Shown here: positions 58,583 through 64,000 of the stretch, piece after piece | Layout of the letters: every line of letters begins with the position of its first letter | How positions within the stretch are numbered: the stretch's first letter is position 1 | Origin: Pseudomonas argentinensis | Lineage (GTDB): Bacteria > Pseudomonadota > Gammaproteobacteria > Pseudomonadales > Pseudomonadaceae | NCBI RefSeq assembly: GCF_001839655.2 | Contig: NZ_CP056087.1 | Coordinates: 1,054,001 to 1,118,000 of the forward strand | Length of the DNA stretch: 64,000 nucleotides | Reading direction: 5' to 3' | Made by a program: the position numbers and the translations under genes | Notes under the pieces: model-generated | Databases searched by the model: none | Seen by the model: the letters and a program-made list of their open reading frames with translations, nothing else | What the model was told of the DNA's origin: nothing

Positions 58583-58707
58583 GTGGCAATCCCTTTTAGG
58601 TTATACGGCTGAATTATAGCCAGCCGAGGTGGCACAGACTATGAAACTGAAACCCTATCCTGACAGCCAGGCCGCCCGATCGAGCGGCTGCCTGCGGTAT
58701 TGCCGAT

Positions 58708-58731
58708 GGGCGGCATCGCGCGATGCCGCCC
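58708..58731. terminator. palindrome downstream of purD
   Basis: GGGCGGCATCG-CG-CGATGCCGCCC is a perfect dyad 12 bp past the purD stop, in the 160-bp gap before retS. No T-run follows on either strand. Confidence 0.55.
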
Positions 58732-58742
58732 GTCGTGTTACA

Positions 58743-60032
58743 TCAGTTGTCGCCGCGCTCGCGGGCGATCGCCCGGTAACCGATGTCGTTACGGTGGAAC
58801 ATACCCTTCCAGTGAATCTTCGCGGCCAGGCGATAGGCCTGCCGCTGGGCGTCCGCCACGCTGGCGCCGATGGCGGTGGCGCACAGCACGCGGCCGCCCG
58901 CGGTCACCACCTGGTCGTCCTGCAGGGCGGTACCGGCATGGAATACCTTGCCTTCGAGCTGCGCGGCGTCGTCCAGCCCTTCGATCACATCACCCTTGGC
59001 GTAGTCGCCCGGGTAGCCGCCGGCCGCCAGCACCACGCCCACGGTGGGACGTGGGTCCCAGGTCGCTTCGACCTTGTCCAGCGCCTTGGCCAGTGCGGCC
59101 TCGACCAGCAGCACCAAGGAGCTTTCCAGGCGCACCATGATCGGCTGGGTTTCCGGATCGCCGAAGCGGCAGTTGAACTCGATGACCTTAGGCGCGCCGG
59201 CCTTGTCGATCATCAGGCCGGCGTACAGGAATCCGGTGTAGACGTTGCCTTCGGCGGCCATGCCGCGCACGGTCGGATAGATCACTTCGTCCATCACCCG
59301 CTTGTGCACCTCGGCGGTCACCACCGGTGCCGGCGAGTAGGCGCCCATGCCGCCGGTATTCGGGCCGCTGTCGGCATCGCCAACGCGCTTGTGGTCCTGG
59401 CTGGTGGCCATCGGCAGCACGTTCTGGCCGTCGACCATGACGATGAAGCTGGCTTCCTCGCCATCGAGGAATTCTTCGATCACCACGCGCGAGCCGGCGT
59501 CACCGAAAGCATTGCCGGCGAGCATGTCGCGCACGGCGTCTTCGGCTTCCTGTAGGGTCATGGCGACGATCACGCCCTTACCCGCAGCCAGGCCGTCGGC
59601 CTTGATCACGATCGGCGCGCCTTTCTCACGCAGGTAGGCCAGGGCTGGCTCGACCTCGGTGAAGTTCTGGTAGTCGGCAGTGGGGATGTTCTGCCGGGCC
59701 AGGAAATCCTTGGTGAACGCCTTGGAGCCTTCCAGCTGAGCAGCGGCGGCGGTGGGACCGAAGATGTCCAGGTCGCGGGAACGGAACAGGTCGACCACGC
59801 CCTTCACCAGCGGCGCTTCGGGGCCGACGATGGTCAGCTGCACGTTCTGCTCGGCGAAATCGGCCAGTGCCTGGATATCCAGCACGTCGATGGCGACGTT
59901 TTCACACTTGGGCTCAAAGGCGGTGCCGGCGTTGCCGGGGGCGACGAAGACCTTGGCGATGCGCTTGTCCTGCGCCACTTTCCAGGCCAGGGCGTGTTCA
60001 CGACCGCCGCTGCCGATGATCAATACGTTCAT
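58743..60032 (-). CDS. purD: phosphoribosylamine-glycine ligase PurD
   Basis: PurD joins glycine to phosphoribosylamine in purine synthesis. The 429-residue ATP-grasp protein starts MNVLIIGSGGREHALAWK and carries LAAGKGVIVA, EASFIVMVDGQNVLP, TGGMGAYSPAPVV and FNCRFGDPETQ. Length is standard. It is separated from purH by 199 bp containing a REP-type hairpin. Confidence 0.97.
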   Translation of the reverse strand: MNVLIIGSGGREHALAWKVAQDKRIAKVFVAPGNAGTAFEPKCENVAIDVLDIQALADFAEQNVQLTIVGPEAPLVKGVVDLFRSRDLDIFGPTAAAAQLEGSKAFTKDFLARQNIPTADYQNFTEVEPALAYLREKGAPIVIKADGLAAGKGVIVAMTLQEAEDAVRDMLAGNAFGDAGSRVVIEEFLDGEEASFIVMVDGQNVLPMATSQDHKRVGDADSGPNTGGMGAYSPAPVVTAEVHKRVMDEVIYPTVRGMAAEGNVYTGFLYAGLMIDKAGAPKVIEFNCRFGDPETQPIMVRLESSLVLLVEAALAKALDKVEATWDPRPTVGVVLAAGGYPGDYAKGDVIEGLDDAAQLEGKVFHAGTALQDDQVVTAGGRVLCATAIGASVADAQRQAYRLAAKIHWKGMFHRNDIGYRAIARERGDN

Positions 60033-60069
60033 GTCTCTCTCCCAATGGAGGCGGGCTGCTGGCCCGTTC

Positions 60070-60095
60070 GGTGGATAAGCGAAGCGTTATCCACC
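60070..60095. repeat. REP-like hairpin upstream of purD
   Basis: GGTGGATAA and TTATCCACC flank GCGAAGCG, followed by CTAC, giving the outer word shared in complement with the repeat at 17343 (GTAGGGTGGA). It lies in the 199-bp gap between purH and purD. Confidence 0.75.
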
Positions 60096-60231
60096 CTACA
60101 AATTCCGAGGTCGCGATGAAGCCGGTAGATGCTAGGCGCCCTGGGGTTCGACAAGCGGAGTTGCCTAGTGGCAATGAGCATTGGCGAAACCCAGGGCAAC
60201 GACGCAGATGCCGGTTTCAGTGCGGCCGTTT

Positions 60232-61836
60232 TTAGTGCCTGAAATGGCGCATGCCGGTGAACACCATGGCAATCCCCGCCTCGTCGGCGGCGGCGATCAC
60301 TTCGTTGTCGCGCATCGAGCCCCCCGGCTGGATCACCGCGGTGATGCCGGCCTTGGCGGCGTTGTCGATGCCGTCGCGGAACGGGAAGAAGGCGTCCGAG
60401 GCCATTACCGCGCCGGGTACCGGCAGGCCGGCGTGTTCGGCCTTGATGGCGGCGATGCGCGCGGAGTTGACGCGGCTCATCTGGCCGGCGCCAACGCCCA
60501 CGGTCTGGCGGTTCTTGGCGTAGACGATGGCGTTGGACTTGACGAACTTGGCCACCTTCCAGGCGAAGATCAGGTCATGGATCTCCTGCTCGCTCGGCGC
60601 GCGCTGGGTGACGATCTTCAGGTCATCGGCGGTGATCATGCCGATATCGCGGCTCTGCACCAGCAGGCCGCCGTTGACCCGCTTGTAGTCCCAGCCCGGT
60701 GCACGCTCGGCCGGCCATTCGCCGCACGCGAGCAGGCGCACGTTGGCCTTGGCGGCGACCACTTCACGGGCGGCGTCGCTGATTCTCGGGGCGATGATCA
60801 CTTCGACGAACTGGCGCTCGACGATGGCCTTGGCGGTTTCGCCGTCCAGTTCGCGGTTGAAGGCGATGATGCCGCCGAACGCCGACTCGGTGTCGGTGGC
60901 GTAGGCCAGGTCGTAGGCCTTGCGGATGCCGCCTTCGTCTTCCGGCACCACGGCGACGCCACAGGGGTTGGCGTGCTTGACGATCACGCAGGCCGGCTTG
61001 ACGAAGCTCTTCACGCATTCCAGCGCGGCGTCGGTGTCGGCCACGTTGTTGAACGACAGTTCCTTGCCCTGCAGCTGCACGGCGGTGGCCACGCAGGCTT
61101 CATCGGCGTGCTCGACGTAGAACGCGGCCTTCTGGTGCGGGTTCTCGCCGTAGCGCATTTCCTGCGCCTTGATGAACTGGGTGTTGAAGGTACGCGGGAA
61201 CAGGCCGCGGTCTTCGGTGGACAGGGTGTCGCGGCCCTGGTCGATGGTGCCCAGGTAGTTGGCGATCATGCCGTCGTAGGCGGCGGTGTGCTCGAAGGCC
61301 TTGAGGGCCAGGTCGAAGCGCTGGGCATAGCACAGGCCGCCCAGTTTCAGGGAGTCGATGACCGCGGCGTAGTCGCCGGCGTTGACCACGATGGCCACGT
61401 CCTTGTGGTTCTTGGCGGCCGAACGCACCATGGTCGGCCCGCCGATGTCGATGTTCTCGATGGCATCGGCCAGGTCACAGCCCGGCTTGGCGACGGTGGC
61501 GGCGAAGGGGTACAGGTTGACCGCCACCAGGTCGATCGGCTTGATGCCGTGCTCGTCCATCACCGCGCCGTCAAGGGCGCGACGGCCGAGGATGCCGCCG
61601 TGGATCTTGGGGTGCAGGGTCTTCACCCGGCCGTCCATCATTTCCGGGAAGCCGGTGTAGTCGGCCACCTCCACCGCTGCCACGCCGTTGTCCTTGAGCA
61701 GCTTGTAGGTGCCGCCGGTGGAGAGGATTTCCACGTTGAGGGCAACGAGCTCGCGGGCGAATTCGAGGATGCCGGTCTTGTCGGACACGCTGATCAGCGC
61801 ACGGCGGACGGGGAGGCGGGTGGTCTGGTCGGTCAT
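60232..61836 (-). CDS. purH: bifunctional AICAR transformylase/IMP cyclohydrolase PurH
   Basis: PurH completes IMP synthesis. The 534-residue protein has an N-terminal cyclohydrolase domain ([37 protein letters not shown]) and a C-terminal transformylase ([15 protein letters not shown], catalytic Lys-His in [10 protein letters not shown]). It lies downstream of fis, with an inverted repeat between. Confidence 0.97.
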   Translation of the reverse strand: MTDQTTRLPVRRALISVSDKTGILEFARELVALNVEILSTGGTYKLLKDNGVAAVEVADYTGFPEMMDGRVKTLHPKIHGGILGRRALDGAVMDEHGIKPIDLVAVNLYPFAATVAKPGCDLADAIENIDIGGPTMVRSAAKNHKDVAIVVNAGDYAAVIDSLKLGGLCYAQRFDLALKAFEHTAAYDGMIANYLGTIDQGRDTLSTEDRGLFPRTFNTQFIKAQEMRYGENPHQKAAFYVEHADEACVATAVQLQGKELSFNNVADTDAALECVKSFVKPACVIVKHANPCGVAVVPEDEGGIRKAYDLAYATDTESAFGGIIAFNRELDGETAKAIVERQFVEVIIAPRISDAAREVVAAKANVRLLACGEWPAERAPGWDYKRVNGGLLVQSRDIGMITADDLKIVTQRAPSEQEIHDLIFAWKVAKFVKSNAIVYAKNRQTVGVGAGQMSRVNSARIAAIKAEHAGLPVPGAVMASDAFFPFRDGIDNAAKAGITAVIQPGGSMRDNEVIAAADEAGIAMVFTGMRHFRH

Positions 61837-61849
61837 GATTTTCCTAACG

Positions 61850-61916
61850 GGCTACAGGCTTCAGGCTACAAGCGGCAGGCACAAGCGGCTCGGCCTGCGG
61901 CCTGGAGCCTGTGGCC
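61850..61916. repeat. inverted repeat between fis and purH
   Basis: GGCTACAGGCTTCAGGCT (61850-61867) pairs with the complement of 61899-61916 at 16 of 18 positions, the rest G-U in RNA. It fills most of the 90-bp gap. It could attenuate or terminate between fis and purH. Similar GCTTGTAGCCTG repeats are common in Pseudomonas. Confidence 0.6.
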
Positions 61917-61926
61917 TGCCGCCGCT

Positions 61927-62247
61927 TTAGAGGAGGTCGTACTGCTTGAGCTTCTTGCGCAGGGTGCCGCGATTCAGGCCCAACAGCTCGGAGGCCTTGG
62001 TCTGGTTGCCCTTCACGTAGTTCATGACGGTCTCCAGGAGCGGCGCTTCCACCTCGGTGAGCACCAGGTTGTAGACGTCGGTGACGTCTGCGCCCTCAAG
62101 GTGAGCGAAGTAGTTGTGCAGGGCTTTCTCGACGCTGCCGCGCAGGGTCTGGCCTTCTTCGCTCGGTGTGTTGAGGTGCTGTTTCAAACTGGTGTTGTCG
62201 CTCACGGGTGCAATCCCACTTCCTAAAGTCTCGTTCATCAGTGTCAT
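61927..62247 (-). CDS. fis: nucleoid-associated protein Fis
   Basis: Fis is a small DNA-bending protein that regulates rRNA and many promoters. The 106-residue protein ends with the diagnostic helix-turn-helix ETVMNYVKGNQTKASELLGLNRGTLRKKLKQYDLL. The ATG overlaps the dusB stop by 4 bp, the usual dusB-fis operon. Confidence 0.97.
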   Translation of the reverse strand: MTLMNETLGSGIAPVSDNTSLKQHLNTPSEEGQTLRGSVEKALHNYFAHLEGADVTDVYNLVLTEVEAPLLETVMNYVKGNQTKASELLGLNRGTLRKKLKQYDLL

Positions 62248-63242
62248 GCGGCAGCCTCTTTTTCGTCGTTGTAGCGTTCACCGAAGAACTGGCGAACGCT
62301 TGCACATTGCGCCTCCTGGCTGTCCAGACGATTGAACTGGGCACGGAATTCGCGGGCGCCGGGCAGCGTCGCGAGGTACCAGCCCACATGCTTGCGAGCG
62401 ATGCGCACACCCATCACATCGCCGTAGAAGGCGTGCAGGGCGGCCAGGTGCTCGAGCAGGATGCGTTCGATCTCGGCCAGCGCAGGGGCCGGGCAATGGG
62501 CTCCGGTGCGCAGGTAATGCTCAATTTCTCTGAAAATCCACGGACGGCCCTGGGCTGCCCGGCCGATCAGCAGGCCATCGGCACCGGTGGCGGCCAGCAC
62601 CTGGGCGGCCTTCTCCGGTGAATCGATGTCGCCGTTGGCCAGTACCGGAATCGATACGGCCTGCTTGATCGCGGCGATGGTGTCGTACTCCGCTTCGCCG
62701 GTGTACAGGTCGGCGCGGGTGCGGCCGTGCACGGCCAGGGCGACGATGCCAGACTGCTCGGCAATCCGCGCGACCTCGACGCCGTTCTTGTTCTGACGGT
62801 CCCAGCCAGTGCGGATCTTCAGGGTGACCGGGACGTCGACGGCGGCGACCACCGCTTCGAGGATCGCCTGCACCAGCGGCTGATCCTTGAGCAGGGCGGA
62901 GCCCGCCGCCTTGTTGCAGACCTTCTTGGCCGGGCAGCCCATGTTGATGTCGATGATCTGGGCGCCCAGCTGCACATTGGCGCGGGCCGCCTCGGCGAGC
63001 ATCTGCGGGTCACCGCCGGCGATCTGCACCGAGCGTGGCTCCGGATCGCCGCTGTGGATCATGCGCAGGCTCGACTTGCGCGTGTTCCACAGGCGCACAT
63101 CGCTGGTGACCATTTCCGAGACCACCATGCCGGCGCCGAGGCGCCGGCACAGTTGCCGGAATGGCTGATCGGTGACGCCGGCCATGGGGGCCAGGATCAG
63201 TCGATTGGGCAATGTATAGGGGCCGATGCTTAGCGCCGACAT
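62244..63242 (-). CDS. dusB: tRNA-dihydrouridine synthase DusB
   Basis: DusB reduces a uridine in tRNA using FMN and NADPH. The 332-residue protein has LAPMAGVTDQPFRQLCRRLG, the catalytic Cys in DINMGCPAKKVCNKAAGSALL, and HGRTRADLYTGEAEYD. It is the first gene of dusB-fis, behind the promoter at 63305-63333. Confidence 0.96.
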   Translation of the reverse strand: MSALSIGPYTLPNRLILAPMAGVTDQPFRQLCRRLGAGMVVSEMVTSDVRLWNTRKSSLRMIHSGDPEPRSVQIAGGDPQMLAEAARANVQLGAQIIDINMGCPAKKVCNKAAGSALLKDQPLVQAILEAVVAAVDVPVTLKIRTGWDRQNKNGVEVARIAEQSGIVALAVHGRTRADLYTGEAEYDTIAAIKQAVSIPVLANGDIDSPEKAAQVLAATGADGLLIGRAAQGRPWIFREIEHYLRTGAHCPAPALAEIERILLEHLAALHAFYGDVMGVRIARKHVGWYLATLPGAREFRAQFNRLDSQEAQCASVRQFFGERYNDEKEAAA

Positions 63243-63304
63243 AGGGCTTCCCTGCTCAAGAGACGTGCTGTTGAGACCAGTAGGAGAGTGCGAAAAGGGG
63301 GGAG

Positions 63305-63333
63305 ATCATACCCGCTCTGAATGACCGGATAAA
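63305..63333 (-). promoter_or_regulatory. dusB-fis promoter
   Basis: On the minus strand TTTATC-N17-TATGAT lies about 63 bp upstream of the dusB ATG. The -10 is near-consensus. Confidence 0.55.
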
Positions 63334-63372
63334 GGTGGTTTTGAACAAAATCTGAACAGTTGGGGTGCGCTG

Positions 63373-63394
63373 CCCGGTCGCATCGGCGACCGGG
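63373..63394. terminator. hairpin downstream of the DUF3426 gene
   Basis: CCCGGTCGC-ATCG-GCGACCGGG is a perfect 9-bp stem with a tetraloop, about 50 bp past the stop codon of the upstream gene. No T-run; termination is likely but unproven. Confidence 0.55.
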
Positions 63395-63443
63395 TGCATT
63401 GCAGACGGCCTAGGGGATAGTGCCGTTTATCAGCTCCCCGGCT

Positions 63444-64000
63444 TCACTCCGGCGAGTGGAAGTTGAGGCTGTAGTTCACCGCCCGGGCACCGGGGTCGAG
63501 GATGTCCAGGGCGATGTGGATGGGCGTTTGCGGCGGCATTTCCGCCTGGCCGGCCAGTTCGCCCGCCAGGTACTCGCTGGGCTTGAAGCGGCGGCTGGCA
63601 ATCAGCTGGCCGTTGATATCGGCGAAACGCATTTCCAGCAGCGGAAATGGTTGCGAGAACGATGCACGATTGTAGAGGATCGCGTCTACCACCAGGGCGC
63701 CGCTGAATTCCGGGTGGCTGCGCACCACCAGGTTGCTGCTCTTGATCTGGTCGATATCGACCTTGGACGGCAGGGTGCAGCCGAGGGTCGGGCAGACCTG
63801 CTCGAACCAGGGGCGGTACTGATCCTGGCGAGCCAGTTCGGCGTAGTGATAGATCACGTATTGGCCGGCCAGCGCGGTGGCGGCCAGCAGGTTGAGCAGG
63901 CCCCAGCCGATCCAGCGGCCCCAGGGTTTGCGTGGTGGGCGCCAGTCGAGCTGCAGCGGTTCCTCTTCAAGGTCGAACAGGGCTTCGCCGCGCAGATTCG
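63444..64000 (-). CDS. DUF3426 family protein (5' end beyond window)
   Basis: About 185 C-terminal residues of a larger protein are present; the frame stays open to the window edge. One membrane helix (about WIGWGLLNLLAATALAG) is followed by a periplasmic-type DUF3426 domain containing CPTLGCTLP, SNLVVRSHPEFSGALVVDAILYN and FSQPFPLLEMRFADINGQ. Family members usually have an N-terminal zinc ribbon, which would lie outside the window. Function unknown. Next to dusB as PA4851 is. Confidence 0.85.
   Translation of the reverse strand, partial: NLRGEALFDLEEEPLQLDWRPPRKPWGRWIGWGLLNLLAATALAGQYVIYHYAELARQDQYRPWFEQVCPTLGCTLPSKVDIDQIKSSNLVVRSHPEFSGALVVDAILYNRASFSQPFPLLEMRFADINGQLIASRRFKPSEYLAGELAGQAEMPPQTPIHIALDILDPGARAVNYSLNFHSPE

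Overview
The window is about 64 kb of GC-rich chromosomal DNA from a Pseudomonas. Lineage evidence comes from recognisable gene blocks: dctBD-dctPQM beside a FabY-type ketoacyl synthase, rimABK, amgRS-like regulators, hslO-pckA, and a RetS hybrid kinase beside purD-purH-fis-dusB. From memory, the neighbourhoods resemble P. aeruginosa PA5174-PA5161, PA5203-PA5192 and PA4856-PA4851, joined in a different arrangement. I cannot name the species. I see no prophage, insertion sequence, CRISPR array, tRNA or rRNA, and no clearly broken gene. The two end genes run off the window.

Layout. 1-8.5 kb: fabY (partial), then the C4-dicarboxylate TRAP transporter dctPQM with a sigma-54 promoter, and its two-component system dctBD. 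8.7-12 kb: the dTDP-L-rhamnose operon rmlBACD. 12.1-13.4 kb: a YpfJ-type zinc peptidase and a DUF411 protein. 13.5-32.6 kb: a lignin-aromatic catabolic island. It holds pobA with an AraC regulator (4-hydroxybenzoate), vanAB with VanR and an AAHS transporter (vanillate), an OprD-type porin divergent from a second AAHS transporter, and the ferulate operon ech-vdh-fcs-aat-acd with a MarR regulator. Ferulate would go to feruloyl-CoA (Fcs), vanillin plus acetyl-CoA (Ech), vanillate (Vdh) and protocatechuate (VanAB). 4-Hydroxybenzoate enters at protocatechuate through PobA. Ring-cleavage pca genes are not in the window.

32.7-40.2 kb: a small Rmf/CrpP-like protein, gshA, a PaaI-type thioesterase, tex, and an OmpR/EnvZ pair (AmgRS). 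40.3-47.3 kb: a 1259-residue MASE1-PAS-GGDEF-EAL protein convergent with ldcA-rimK-rimB-rimA. 47.3-54.8 kb: hslR, a PAP2 phosphatase, hslO, pckA, a RecQ-family helicase and an ATP/ADP-translocase-like transporter. 54.8-64 kb: a LysR regulator, retS, purD, purH, fis, dusB and a partial DUF3426 protein.

The main yield beyond gene calls is regulatory. Two VanR-type operators flank the vanA/transporter intergenic region. A near-exact PcaR site lies between the porin and the second transporter. A perfect 8-7-8 inverted repeat sits on the -35 box of the ferulate operon. Crc/Hfq-type AAnAAnAA motifs precede dctP, vanA, the porin and the second transporter. Two related hairpin elements of 150-190 bp interrupt intergenic regions, one of them inside the amgR-amgS unit. 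I found no wholly novel multi-gene system; the best candidates for new biology are these repeats, the regulatory wiring, and the c-di-GMP/RimK neighbourhood.
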